Source: Chelydra serpentina
Taxonomy: Eukaryota; Chordata; Testudines; Chelydridae
NCBI GenBank assembly: GCA_037349315.1
Contig: JBAIAC010000262.1
Span: 62,001 to 126,000 of the forward strand
Direction of reading: 5' to 3'
DNA: 64,000 nucleotides
Numbering within the stretch: the first letter of the stretch is position 1; each line of letters starts with the position of its first letter. Below the pieces are notes generated by a model that saw nothing but the letters and a program-made list of their open reading frames with translations, was not told where the DNA came from and made no database searches. Shown here piece by piece: positions 37,501-46,682 of this stretch. The position numbers and the translations under genes are program-made.

Positions 37501-37637
37501 AAGGGCACGGGCCGCATAACCCTTCCCACATGCGGCCTGCGGGTGCCATCCAGCCCACCCGACCTAAGGGAGCTCGTCGAACTGTAACGGCCTGGTGTGA
37601 CCGGGTTCGAACTTCCCCGGGTCACTGGCTAAAGTGA
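34506..37637 (+). CDS. Gypsy gag-pol-like frame, INT before RT/RNase H
   Basis: 1,043 codons from the ATG at 34506; numbering below counts a GTG one codon earlier. Residues 1-40 resemble a gag N-terminus (KKRGIPIGKLTKAQL). About 226-310 is a protease-like domain whose DTG/DSG site reads QDPGT. The zinc-binding HHCC region is largely missing. About 553-683 is the integrase core: second Asp in LTDQGSNF (620) and Glu in NGLVERVQ (656) are present, but the first, normally in MDxxGPL, is MNGVGPL. From about 778 comes the RT connection (RVWPVPQTKKQVQAF; GYYQRFVPPF) and RNase H, whose TDAS is TEAS, running to about 935. Integrase thus precedes RT/RNase H, and the RT palm (YxDD) and the gag zinc knuckle are absent. 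The protein is unlikely to be enzymatically complete. Confidence 0.85.
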   Translation: MAYRLLLKKSIVTLCKKRGIPIGKLTKAQLITRLEEDDHSREQIPDPNGATAGSGSSWSDSLASPRVWSPTRRRSSRSGSPAGDRRRMGLELSPREQEDGERQQEPEKDLQKKQQRELAVVEWRGIGDWPGVSGDRSRGASSAGNLDPKLLPLVKEGGDVEAHLTALEQAGDWNQGDPAEKPRDLTPLLGPKAINSTSQKGGMVDGFPLLALDSSPMDPQWKRKLMVNGETFGGWQDPGTERVVVRPRVVHPHQLLGGCVTWVRVPGTDPFALPMAQIPVQTQEGSGWLVVGGLQDISSEVLLGGDCVSLGQDPGPVMAEDLNLNSGNQLAKREMVSENANDLAGRGEELPGPGYLPACNQTPRAGWVREMLPTPLHTGEVAHAGSDAVTKAASSLPGPTGTARAALSPGGAETPAEWGNTQAGQDGCQPGLPGPEVLPGSDSTAGREPPGTGLSGAVTPGLASELQRDPALEKLRELAGHSAANPLGEDCSDRSLWEKGFLCREWASQGEVELRGIRRQPVGHPKYHHRLLYLVQGKGEDPWRSLPLREEPFQKVAMNGVGPLSRAAQSGKKYIRVVVDFATRYPEAVPLSSIEADTVADALLTIFSRVGFPKEVLTDQGSNFMSALLRCLWEKCGVRHSWASAYHPQCNGLVERVQGTMRLMLKTCINQHPQDWDKYLPHRGHKEVPQESPGGFPFKLWYGRRVRGPLEPVRDNWEENGEDPLMDLSPEMGAHPSIRCPPVRVTGKRAQNLEREAKDRLALEVNQSFNSPGLAKVEAIRVWPVPQTKKQVQAFSGMVGYYQRFVPPFSSLAAPITELGKKGKPDEAVWTEQGQRALCALKEALIQGPIDRVNPDRAKPCTVFTEASDTGLGAVLMQAYAKGERYPIGYLSKERLPWRQNGQAIEKECLAMGQALKKQQPDLFGWRFTGYSHHLAPTWLHPGKGADAERLVTQTRGQRGDQIKREALNQESPNYSPPDWSAGKRAHLSLNPRGFGMGKGHGPHNPSHMRPAGAIQPTRPKGARRTVTAWCDRVRTSPGHWLK

Positions 37638-37656
37638 CCCCGCTCAGTTCAGTCTC

Positions 37657-37670
37657 GAAGGGGGGAGAGA
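37657..37670 (+). other. Polypurine tract
   Basis: gaaggggggagaga directly abuts the 3' LTR, the usual site of plus-strand priming. Confidence 0.85.
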
Positions 37671-38076
37671 TGTGACGGAGTAGAGAGCGAGATGGATCTG
37701 ACCTGAGGGAAAGGCTGCATTGGAAATGTGAGACTTTACCTGAGGCTGTAACATGAGCCAGGACGGGGGTTGGGAGGTGACACCTTTGGCTGGGAGTTTG
37801 TGAACTGGCTGGAGGAGAGGCGAGCGAGGCAGACAGGGTCTGGCCTCCCGGCCCCGGTTGGAGCTGTGGGGCGAAATGCAGGGAGCCCCAGGCTGGGGTC
37901 TAAGCTCCCTGCCCCCCGGAAGGACCCGACTGAGGGGTCCTGGATGTACTAACAAGCTCTGGTTGGGCTGTGTTCCTGGCATCTCTAATAAACCTTCTGT
38001 TCTACTGACTGGCTGAGACTCCCAGTGAATCCGGGGAAGAGGGGTGCAGGGCCGGACTCCCCTATACTCCGTGACA
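37671..38076 (+). repeat. 3' LTR
   Basis: 406 bp, same ends as the 5' LTR. Three substitutions were counted against the 5' copy, two of them adjacent (tgtactggcaag against tgtactaacaag). Confidence 0.95.
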
Positions 38077-38081
38077 GACGG
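38077..38081. repeat. Target duplication, right copy (GACGG)
   Basis: Matches 33632-33636. Confidence 0.93.
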
Positions 38082-38335
38082 GTCCATGGAATTTGCCCCC
38101 CTGCTTTGCACAAGGGACAGAGACAGATCTCGCTGTTCCTGTGTCTGTGCAGAGAAAATGGTGCTTCTGTCTGAAAGAGAGGCGGGAAATGGCCCCATGG
38201 TGGGACAATATCCTCAGGATTAAGATCAAAGGACTGAGGCTGAGAACCGATTTAACTCCACTCATCTGGGATTTAACAAATTGTCTTCCATGGAGACACT
38301 GGGACCTTGTGACATTGCTCCAGACTCGGGGGGTT
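38082..38335 (-). repeat. Inverted duplication IR-B, second part
   Basis: Continues the block interrupted by the gypsy element. It is the reverse complement of about 45225-45470 (anchors: 'ccatggaatttgccccc', 'cagacagaag', 'tctggagcaatgtcac'). No gene is recognised in it. Confidence 0.82.
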
Positions 38336-38460
38336 GGGCTGATTTAACTCCCTGGCCGGCCGCCGCCTCAGCCACCTCTTGCCCCATGGCCTAGGCTCTC
38401 GGCTCTCTGCTGATTGCTCCTTGCTGGATTGCCCAGAGCAAAAAGGAAGACGTGCAGGTC

Positions 38461-38532
38461 TAGCATACGATGGTTTTGATCCATCAGCCACTGGGTTTTG
38501 GGCCCAGCCCACTTCTGCTGCGCCCCCCTGCT
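38461..38532 (-). pseudogene. Initiator tRNA-Met pseudogene
   Basis: On the minus strand the sequence follows initiator tRNA-Met over its full 72 nt: AGCAG start, GGCGCAGC, the GC-rich anticodon stem CTGGG/CCCAG, and GATGGATCAAAACCATC in place of the GATCGAAACCATC arm. The anticodon CAT is CAA (loop CCCAAAA). The acceptor has mismatches (AGCAGGG against GTATGCT), so it is probably non-functional. Confidence 0.75.
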
Positions 38533-38647
38533 GGGTCTTCAGCCCCAGCTCCAGCATCCGGCCTAGCGCCCTGTGAGCTCCAGCGCTGGCAGGGAGATGC
38601 GCCGGCTGCTCGGAGCAGCCTTGGTAACAGCAGTTTTGTTTCTGTGT

Positions 38648-38721
38648 GTCTCTGTGGCGCAATGGGTCAGCGCGTTCGGCTGTTAACCGAAAGGCTGGTG
38701 GTTCGAGCCCACCCAGGGACG
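38648..38721 (+). tRNA. tRNA-Asn (GTT)
   Basis: 74 nt. The acceptor GTCTCTG pairs with CAGGGAC, discriminator G. The anticodon arm is TTCGG/CCGAA with loop CTGTTAA, giving GTT. The T-arm is GGTGG/CCACC with TTCGAGC. The sequence is near identical to vertebrate tRNA-Asn(GTT). A TTTT run about 12 bases downstream can serve as pol III terminator. It is probably functional. Confidence 0.95.
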
Positions 38722-39949
38722 GGAATAACCTGATTTTGCTTCTTAAGGGACTGTTGTGCTTCTCAAAGGTGCCTCCCAGCAGCTGGTTTGCCAGGGCCCC
38801 TGCCCAGCCCCCTGCACCGCTCCCTGCCAGGGCCAGAGCTCGCAAGGCACCAGCCTGGAGCCAGGGCCGCTGGGTGCTGCTTACGAAAAGCCAGCAGAGG
38901 GACCCTGGGGAACTGTGCTGTGCCCATAACACAGAGGTGGATTAATCAAACCCTCTTCTGCCAGCACCGGGCCTCCCGCTTCCTACCCTGGGCCTGCAAG
39001 CGAGGGGGCGGCTTGCACAGCGCCAAGAGTCTCACCTGTGAGGCAGGAGGCGGCTGACGCCCGCAGCCTGCTGGGGAGCTCCCAGAAGTGATTATGGGAC
39101 AGAGACTCCTAAGTGCCCAGAGTAACTAGGGTTTGGGGTTCACGAGGCCGGTAAGGGGGTCGCTATGTCGGCCTTGTAACCCTGGGTGTCAGGTCACTGT
39201 GCAGCTTTGATCTAGAGCTCTGATCCCAACGACCGACCAGCAGCCCACAGCCTCCCCCTGGGTCTGCCCCACCTGGTCACTCCTCACAGGCTGACCTGAC
39301 CCCGCTTCCAGCCCTGGATTCACCCCCTAATCACCCTACTGCCACTCAGAGCCACAGCCGTGGGGGGTGCTGACGGAGGTAGGGGTGACTCTGGGATGGG
39401 GTTCTTCTCTAAAGATGGCTGCAGTAAGGTGGGGCTCAGCTCTGTCAGCGACCTGCCCAGTTGCCTCGTTGACGGGATGCCGACATTTCTGTAAGGCTCA
39501 CTGGCAGCGGGCGGGATGTGGCTGCTGCCGCAGGCCTGGCTTTAACGCCTGGTGCTTTCTCACCTGCTTGGCTGTCTGGGGCCTTCGGTGCCGCCCTGCC
39601 GGCCGTCCCTCCCAGCTGTGAGAGAAGCGGTCTGGTGGCTCAAAGGGTTTTGCTGGGGCTGTCGGTGAGGGGGAATCGCTGGCTGAGGATGGCTCCGTGG
39701 AAGAGCTGAGCTTTGCATGTCGTTCCGGCCTGTGGTCTCCTCTGTCATGTGGCAGTGAGTTCCACAGCTCCGGGGGGAGCTCAGCCTCCTGTAAGCCTCC
39801 CTGTCTGGGTGAGCTGGTGGGACGCGGCTGTCAAGAGAAGTCGTGGTGGCAGGAGAAGGGACGAGCTCCCTGGTGGAGACGGTTTGGACAGAAGCTGGAG
39901 CCTGGCCCTGGGCTCTGTGAGAAGAGCCGGATCAGGGAGCGGGTGCTGG

Positions 39950-40475
39950 GGTGACCTGTGGGGCAGAGCAGGGAGCGGGCGCTGGGGTGACCTGTGGGGC
40001 AGAGCAGGGAGCGGGCGCTGGGGTGACCTGTGGGGCAGAGCAGGGAGCGGGCGCTGGGGTGACCTGTGGGGCAGAGCAGGGAGCGGGCGCTGGGGTGACC
40101 TGTGGGGCAGAGCAGGGAGCGGGCGCTGGGGTGACCTGTGGGGCAGAGCAGGGAGCGGGCGCTGGGGTGACCTGTGGGGCAGAGCAGGGAGGGGGCGCTG
40201 GGGTGACCTGTGGGGCAGAGCAGGGAGCGGGCGCTGGGGTGACCTGTGGGGCAGAGCAGGGAGCGGGTGCTGGGGTGACCCGTGGGGCGGAGCAGGGAGC
40301 GGGTGCTGGGGTGACCCGTGGGGCGGAGCAGGGAGCGGGCGCTGGGGTGACCCGTGGGGCGGAGCAGGGAGCGGGCGCTGGGGTGACCCGTGGGGCGGAG
40401 CAGGGAGCGGGCGCTGGGGTGACCCGTGGGGCGGAGCAGGGAGCGGGCGCTGGGGTGACCTGTGGGGCAGATTGA
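39950..40475. repeat. 36-bp minisatellite, about 15 units
   Basis: Unit gtgacctgtggggcagagc followed by agggagcgggcgctggg. The first nine or so units carry acctgtggggcagagc, the last five or six acccgtggggcggagc, and one final unit returns to the first form. Inverted counterpart at 3769-3950 has five units. Confidence 0.94.
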
Positions 40476-41126
40476 ACCAGCTGGAGCAGCTCAGGGCGTG
40501 TCGGTCCATCCCCAGCTGCAGGAAGGAGCCGCAGATCTCGCAGAGAGGTGGGGGCAGGGCCGTCCTTAGCCATGGGCAGAACAGACGGGCACGTAGGGCA
40601 CCGCTATGCCTGGGGCACCAGACACTCTGCCGGGAGCCGGGAGGGACGGGAAGCCGTGGGGCAGGTAAGAGCAGCGCTGGGTCCTAGAGAGAGCCCAATG
40701 CGCTGCCTGCAGCACAGTCTGGGGAGGGGATTGGCTGCTGGGGTCTCTGGGAAGGGGGGGAGGAGCTCACCTGTGAGTGTGACTCTCCCCCGGCGTGAGG
40801 GGACGCAGGCTGGGCGGCTCTGGCAGTGTCCTTTGTTGCCCCCCATAACGTCCATTCTTCTCCCCCCCACGCAGAGCTCCTCCCTTTCCCCTCCCCCCCA
40901 CGGAGCACCCCTCTCTCCCCCCTCCCCTCCGGCAGGGCTGGGTTGGGTGAGGTGCTGGGAGGGGGCGGGGGGGGGCTGCGTGCTGAAGAAGTAAAAATGA
41001 AAGTCACTCAATTCCTCGGCAGCCAGCCCAAGCAACAGGGGCCGGCTGGAATTACCACCCCCAGCTGGCTGGGCTGGGGACAGGGTGACCAGAGAGCATG
41101 TGGGAAAAACCAGGACAGGGGGTTGG

Positions 41127-41248
41127 TAGGGTGACCAGATGTCCCACTTGTATAGGGACAGTCCCAATTTTGGGATCTATTTTTATATAGGCTCCTGTTA
41201 CCCCCCATCCCTATCCCGATTTTCCACCCTTGCTGTCTGGTCACCCTC
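41127..41248. mobile_element. MITE with TAGGGTGACCAGA ends
   Basis: 122 bp, left end tagggtgaccagatgtccc and right end gtctggtcaccctc, with an internal 'tatatagg' and poly-C segment. Same family as 63533-63912. It lies within the extra block of the right arm. Confidence 0.8.
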
Positions 41249-42260
41249 GGTGGGGGGTAATTGCTGCCTATATAAGACAAAGCCCCAAATAGCGGAAGTG
41301 GCCCTAGAAAATCTGTGTCTGGCCAGCGGCAGGACATTAGCCCTGCAGGGGAGGGGTGGGTGTGGCAGTGACATCACAAAGGCCTTTTGCAGGACCTCGG
41401 CCTATTGGTCAAAGGTGGTGGGGAGGTGGTGACCTCACAGAGAGATGCTGACATCAGCCAGGCCAGGCCAGGGGCGCAGGGCCAGGGAAACCTCGGAGAC
41501 CCCCGTGGCTTTGCTTCAGCAAGTCTCCTTGTCGAGGTCTCTCTCGGAGGACTGAGAGAGTATTAGGGTTCACGTACGTGAGCGCCAGGAGGAACCTCTT
41601 TGGAGTTTTCTCCTTTGATTTTACGGACTTTCCTAGAAAACAGACGTCCCTGGTTAGAAGGTACGAGCCTCCGAGAGGTTTGGAACCTGTTCAGTCTGAT
41701 CCATCTGGTGCCAGCTGAATTCTAGGCATGGAAAACAGTAGCTTCAGGTGGCAGAATTTTATTCCCCACTTGGGATTTTGTCCCTCAGAATCACTGGGGA
41801 CATTAGGGTTTGTCCTTTTTGTTTGACCTTTTCCTCCATCCCTCCCTCCTTTCTCTTCATCTCTTACTTCTTTTGTCCTTTCCCCTGTTCCCCTCCCACC
41901 ACCAGGCGAGGTGTAGGCGTGTGTGTGTGTCTGGTGGGGGTGCTCTGCAGCTCCCATTGTGGGCGATCTACCCAAAAATGTGTGGCTGAAATAGTGCTCG
42001 GACAGTGACCCACACCGGTGACCTGGGCCGTCCTTTGGGTCCTCTGGTGAGAACCCTCAGCCTCCCCCCCCTCACTCTTTACCCTGATTGGCTGAGCAGG
42101 GAGTTATTGACAGGGAGGAGACTCGGGTCCTTGTTGTTCTCTTTTAAGACAAAGTAAATAAGTCATAACCAGTCACATGTGTGACGAATTTTGCTGCTTC
42201 TCTGCATTAGTTGTAGAGATTGACAGATGTTAAGGTAAGAAAGGACCATTATGTGCATCC

Positions 42261-42442
42261 AGTCGCACCTCCTGTATAACCCAGGCCCTAGACCAGGCCT
42301 GCACAACATGCGGCCCTAAGGACTCAGCAGGAGCAAGGGGCCTGTCCAGGAAATGGCCAGGGCTTCTGGGAACCCGGGGGTGCTCTGGACACCACCAGGG
42401 ATCATTTGGCTCCCGGCACACAAGGCAACTTAAAAAGCTGAG
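42261..42442. repeat. Old CR1/DNA-transposon remnants
   Basis: Ends of the right arm include 'cctcctgtataacccaggccctaga' (old CR1 3' UTR phrase) followed by 'caggcctgcacaacatgcggccc', the terminus of a hAT-like family also seen near 63397. Confidence 0.4.
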
Positions 42443-42510
42443 AGCCCAGACATGGGGCTTGAACCCCAGACTAGGAGCTTGATACTCTACTGACCGACCT
42501 AGCCCCGTTC
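42443..42510 (-). pseudogene. tRNA-Lys-like relic
   Basis: On the minus strand: ggggctaggtcggtcagtagag, then an irregular anticodon region, then gggttcaagcccc with an acceptor-like GTCTGGGCT. The A- and B-box patterns are recognisable and closest to tRNA-Lys, but the anticodon arm does not fold, so this is a relic. Confidence 0.45.
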
Positions 42511-42878
42511 AGTGAGTGCAGCTGCCCCCTTCCACCACAAGAGCAGGCAGGTAAAACAGAGGCAAAAAAAGTCCCAGGAGCCCTTCCTCTTTTTCTCCAT
42601 GGCCACAGCCCATCCGCAGGATTCCTCCTGCTCCTCCCTCCTGTGGCCCAGTGCCACGAAATCTCCGCACCTAGACAGCCGGTCCGGCCTCTGCCCCCAA
42701 AACCCCCATGCTTAAGCCTCCCCACCAAACACTGCCCCTGGCTCCATAGAACTGAGTCTCATCTCGCTGGGAACTCGACTCCTTGTGCCCAGAGTGTCTC
42801 TGGCCCCTCCGTAGATGACCCAACAACCACAGTGTCCGTCTTTTCTAAAGAAGTGGCTTGGAGAGACTTTTCCCGTGT

Positions 42879-42951
42879 GACCGTGTGGCCTAATGGGTCA
42901 GGCGTCTGATTTCGGATGAGGCGATTGAGGGTTCAAGTCTCTTCACAGTTG
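42879..42951 (+). tRNA. tRNA-Arg (TCG), degraded
   Basis: 73 nt, GACCGTGTGGCCTAATGGG start. Anticodon loop TTTCGGA, anticodon TCG. The 3' acceptor CACAGTT pairs poorly (C-A mismatch at the fourth pair) and the anticodon stem TCTGA/TGAGG has one mismatch and a wobble. It is derived from a genuine tRNA-Arg(TCG) but is likely a pseudogene. Its partner is at 55294. Confidence 0.7.
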
Positions 42952-43231
42952 TGCTTGTGAAGTTTTCTCTTTATGCTGAAAGTCCTGCTCCCTTCAGGGC
43001 TGGAGCCTCTTCTTGGCCACTCTGGCCAATGCTCTGGGTTCAGCTAGAGCCCTGGGAAGGAGGTTGTCAGGGTTCACTCTGAACTCTAGTGTACAGATGT
43101 GGGGACCTGCATGAAAGACCTCCCCCTAAGCTTATTTTTACCAGTTTAGGATAAAAACGTCCCCAAGGCACATTTGTCCTTGAACGTTACGCTGCCACCA
43201 CCAAGTGATTTAAACAAACATTCAGGGAGGG

Positions 43232-43755
43232 TGTAATGAAGTGGGACTGTTCCTAATGTTTCCTCTGAATACTGAGTGTGTGCCTCAGTTTCCCCTATGC
43301 CTCAGTTTCCCCTATGCATTTCTTAAGTCTCTAGGTGGTGGGATTAGGGGTGTGATTGTTGCAAAGCCCTAGAGGGCCAGTGTAATGACAGAGAATCGCC
43401 AACACCCTGTCTCCTGGCAACTGCTGGCCTGGGCCCCTTCCCTGCAAAGGTGTCGGCTGAAGGGGTCGGGGAACAAAGGGATCAGGTGGTCTCCTGGCCC
43501 GGGAAGGAGACAAAGGCAGAGGTGGGGCTGGAGAGTTCGGAGCTGGCTGGGCACATGGAGGGAGGTCTAGATGGGCTCTGGCCTCCCCACCCCTCAAGAT
43601 GGACCTGACTGAGGGGTCCTGTTCTCTGTACCTACAAGCTCTGGTTTAGACTCTGTTCCTATCGTCTAATAAACCTTCTGTTTCACTGGCTGGCTGAGAG
43701 TCACGTCTGACTGCGGAGTTGGGGGGCAGGGCCCTCTGGCTTCCCCACGAGCCCC
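43232..43755 (+). mobile_element. Older gypsy-type LTR
   Basis: Resembles the LTR family at 91-659 in its first 100 bases and in 'taataaaccttctg', and then in 'ggctgagagtcacgtctgactgcgg'. The TGTG start reads tgtaatg. The matching copy at 55918 lies in the same block, so it was duplicated with it. The 3' boundary is uncertain. Confidence 0.6.
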
Positions 43756-44000
43756 GCTGGGTGAAGAAGGGGATGCTGAATGCTCCAGGGTCAGACCCAG
43801 GAAGGTCGAAGCTGGGGAAGCTTCTTGCCCTGGAGACAGTCGGCTCAGAGAGGAGGCTCCTCCAGAGTCCTGATTGGCTTCGTAGGCAGCAGTTCCAGAG
43901 CATCGCCCGACAGGGGCATCGACAGAGCAGTGACTGGGGAGCTCACGGCTGGGACAGAAGGGGCTGCGGGTCGGGAGTGAGGGGCACCAGCAGAGCGGTG

Positions 44001-44860
44001 ACTGGGGAGCTCAGGGCTGGGACAGAAGGGGCTGCGGGTCGGGAGTGAGGGGCACCGGCAGATGTTATACAGACAAAACTACACAGGATTGTTTCAGGGG
44101 ACAAAACACGATTCCACGTTTAACAATTTGATCTAGAACCACTAGCTAATCTCTCTCTCTCTCTCTCCTGGGTTCTACTCCTGGCTGTGGGAGGAAAGGG
44201 GGGTCTGGTGGATTAGAGTGAGGGGGGGCCTAGGAGTAGAAGCCGCATTGCTCCGAAAAACAGCTACGGATTAAACTATTCCCCAGACAGCTCAGTCCCA
44301 GCCGCCCTCCCTCGCTGCTGCCCGTGACGCTCGGTTCTCCCCACAGCCCCAAGAACTGCTGGGCGCAAGTCCTGGGCCCGACGTGCAGTGAATGTGGGGG
44401 TGACTCTGCCTGCCCAGACTGGGCAGTAGAAAGATTCAGACCCACACTCTGTCTTGGGGAGGAGATACACACGTGTTGTGGGATTGGTTTTCTCCTTTTA
44501 AATGAACTGGATCATTTCCATGGCAAAACTATTTGTACGAGACTGTTGAAAAAGGAAGAACCCATGAAAATACCCCTGGGGGCGAGGGGGTGTCTGAGAG
44601 CCGGTGGAGAGATGGAGATTTTCATGAATCGGGGACAGGCCAAAGCAGGGCCTTTAGCTGGAGGAAAGGGGGAGGTTTTTGTGCAGTTCCATGTTAACCA
44701 GCCTCACATCCTGTATCCCTAATGCCCCACCCTGCCCCCAACATGTGACCTAGAGCCTCCCCTCTGGCCAAGCCCCCTGGGACTCCTGAGACAGCCCCAC
44801 TGGTCTGGCCCTGCTCCCCACTGCAAAACCTGCAGACCCCCAGCTCCTCTCCTAGCTGGA
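44001..44860. other. Intergenic, nothing recognised
   Basis: Contains a (CT)n run at about 44151-44166 and a partial tandem copy of a ~63-bp unit (43925-44055, 'gactggggagctcacggctggg'). No gene is supported. Confidence 0.35.
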
Positions 44861-45180
44861 TCCCCTGGCAGCCAGATGTCTCTGCAGAACTGCCGTGGTT
44901 CCTCTCCTGGGTGTCTGGTCAAGGACAGCTCCTGGCTTCTCCTGAGAACGCAGCTGAGAAATGACTCACTCGTCTCTGGATTCTCTCCTGTGGGCTCTGA
45001 GAAGCAGGGTGGGGCGTGTATGATACAGTCCATGCAACATTCCCCGTTCGTCCCAGCCCTGGTATGTCGCCAGTAGCCGCTGTCCCCTGGCAGCAGCAAA
45101 GGAAGTTTCCCACCGTCCAGGAGACCCCAGCCTTGGACCCAAGGCAACTTCAGGCTTCTCCTCTCTCCCTTCTTGGAATC
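44861..45180. repeat. Diverged duplicate of 54960-55290
   Basis: Shared order of phrases: 'gaatgactc', 'gattctc.cc', 'gggctctg.ga', 'catccaac-ttcccc', 'ggcagcagcaaa', 'ccaggagaccccagcc'. It shows that block C extends upstream in the other copy, although the order relative to the tRNA differs (here it is downstream, there upstream). No gene is recognised. Confidence 0.5.
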
Positions 45181-45224
45181 AAGTTCATGTTTGTGCCAAG
45201 AGTTAAAGCAGCCGAACTCCCCGA

Positions 45225-46380
45225 GTCTGGAGCAATGTCACAAGGTCCCAGTGTCTCCATGGAAAACAATTTGTGAAATCCCAGATGAGTGGAGTTAAAT
45301 CGGTTCTCAGCCTGAGTCCTTTGCTCTTAATCCTGAGGAAATTGTCCCACCATGGGGCCATTTCCCGCCTCTCTTTCAGACAGAAGCAGAATTTTCTCTG
45401 CACAGACACAGGAACAGCGAGATCTGTCTCTGTCCCTTGTGCAAAGCAGGGGGGCAAATTCCATGGAAACAGTGGACGAGCAGGGGGCCCTGGGCACATC
45501 CAGCCCCGGCAGTGAGATGTTCCCTCCGCTCTTTCTTTATGCTGCTACAGTTATTTCATGGACTGTCCGGGATGGGGGAAAAGCTGAGAAAAGGACCCTA
45601 AAAATCTCAGGTCCTCAGGGAAAACCCAACCGCTGCTACTGGGGTCGCTGAGGTGCTAGAGATCTGCACGGGAACGGGACTGTGTGAACTGTCCAGGTGG
45701 GGAATGAATAACAATCTACAGCTAGATCCACCCCATTAACCACCGACACAGGCTAATCACGCTGCAGAGAGACGGGAAACCGGGAGCGATTCTTTGCTGT
45801 TCAGCCATAGACACAGTGACCCAATTGCACCGCAGTGAATGTGCCGGGGAAAGCCGGACTTTACAGGCCGGTGGAAATAGCAGATCCTAGAAACACCTGG
45901 AGCTCCCCACCCCACTTCTGCCACCAGGGGCAGGGATTGAGCTGTCCACAGTGCCCCCCATCACCATGACCTTCCAGCAGTGGGTGTCAGCACCCCCCCA
46001 ATGCAGAGGAGAGGGCTGAGTGTATCTCTGCACCTGAGTCCAGGGCTCACACTCTCTCTGCCCCACACACAGAATCTGGCCCTGCTGCAAAGTGACCCCT
46101 ATGAGCCAGCAACCTCCACAAGAGCATGATCAGGGGGTGGGGCGGGGGGGAGGCTGCTGTGGAACGAGGCAGGCTCTGAGTGTGAACAGCCAGGCAATCA
46201 GGTCTGTTTGGGGATGTAGCTCAGTGGTAGAGCGGATGCTTTGCACGTATGAGATCCTGGGTTCAGTCCCCAGCATCTCCAGGTTTGCCTTTCTCCCGGC
46301 TGCTTTGCTCACACCCAGCTGGGATGTGGCCCATGGGTCTCCTTGTGCAAGTTTCAATCTGAGCAGTGAGGGCAAAGTGC
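45225..46380 (+). repeat. Inverted duplication IR-B, uninterrupted copy
   Basis: Counterpart of 33115-33636 and 38082-38335 in reverse orientation. At the place equivalent to the gypsy insertion (about 45460-45475) it is uninterrupted, so it serves as an empty-site reference. It contains the second tRNA-Ala gene and an additional ~420 bp (45655-46075) without recognised content. Confidence 0.82.
46210..46281 (+). tRNA. tRNA-Ala (TGC)
   Basis: 72 nt, GGGGATG/CATCTCC acceptor, discriminator A. Loop TTTGCAC gives TGC. The anticodon stem GATGC/GTATG has a G-G mismatch at its first pair, and the T-loop is TTCAGTC. The partner at 33207 is better formed. Function is uncertain. Confidence 0.85.
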
Positions 46381-46412
46381 CAATGGCAGGAGATCTCTGG
46401 GGGGGTTTCACC

Positions 46413-46682
46413 AAAGCGCCATCCAGCCCAGTGTCCTGTCTCCTGACTGGCCAATGCCAGGTGCCCCAGAAGAGGGAATCATCAAGTGATCCATCCCCTG
46501 TTGCCTATTCCCAGCTCCTGGCCAACAGAGGCTAGAGACACCATCCCTACCCAGCCTGGCTAATAGCCATTGCTGGCCCTGTCCTCCATGAACGTATCTA
46601 GTTCTGCTTTGAGCCCTGTTCTAGTCTTGGCCTCCACAACATCCTCTGGGAGAAAGCTCCACAGGTTGACTGTTGTCGTGTG
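46413..46682 (-). mobile_element. CR1 3' UTR fragment
   Basis: The minus strand has the CR1 tail type seen at 26403-26600 ('gccatccagcccagtgtcctgtc', 'gccaatgccaggtgcccc', 'ccatgaacgtatctagttc') and a short end of ORF2 (acaggttgact). It is decayed. Confidence 0.78.

Larger units (their letters stand above)
33637..38076 (+). mobile_element. Young, non-autonomous Ty3/gypsy element
   Basis: A complete 4.44-kb LTR element: 5' LTR 33637-34042, primer site 34045-34062, a single long frame 34506-37637, polypurine tract 37657-37670, 3' LTR 37671-38076, GACGG duplications outside. The LTRs are 406 bp each and I count three substitutions (positions 33915-33925 and 33935 against the 3' copy), so insertion is recent. 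It sits inside one copy of the tRNA-Ala block. Canonical Ty3/gypsy elements are longer; this one lacks the RT palm and the zinc knuckle and has a rearranged domain order. Confidence 0.95.
38755..42260 (-). repeat. Right arm of large inverted duplication (IR-A)
   Basis: Reverse complement of 2606-5140. It is longer because it has ten more minisatellite units and an extra ~600 bp (about 40730-41345) including the MITE at 41127-41248. Part of it (38910-39500) is further repeated in the same orientation at 59745-60186 and 62633-62976. No gene is recognised. Confidence 0.85.
42750..44000 (+). repeat. Duplicated block C, first copy
   Basis: Direct-orientation duplicate of about 55280-56600. Both hold an Arg tRNA relic, the phrase 'gaaagtcctgctcccttcagggctggagcctcttcttgg', a related LTR and the same sequence after it ('ggggatgctga', 'agacccaggaaggtcgaagct'). 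Confidence 0.75.

Noticed and set aside
34043..38076. Envelope gene in the gypsy element
   Set aside because: The frame ends 20 bases before the polypurine tract, and no signal peptide or membrane segment follows RNase H.
39950..40475. CRISPR-like array (36-bp period)
   Set aside because: Units are contiguous without spacers, the context is vertebrate, and no cas genes exist.
39713..40687. Long open frames with 12-residue repeats on both strands
   Set aside because: They exist because the 36-bp period is a multiple of three and the unit lacks stops in most frames. All frames are open and none has a supported start, splice site or homologue.
44873..45280. Small coding frames in block C and IR-B flanks
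   Set aside because: They are short, lack homologues and are not preserved in the duplicated partner.
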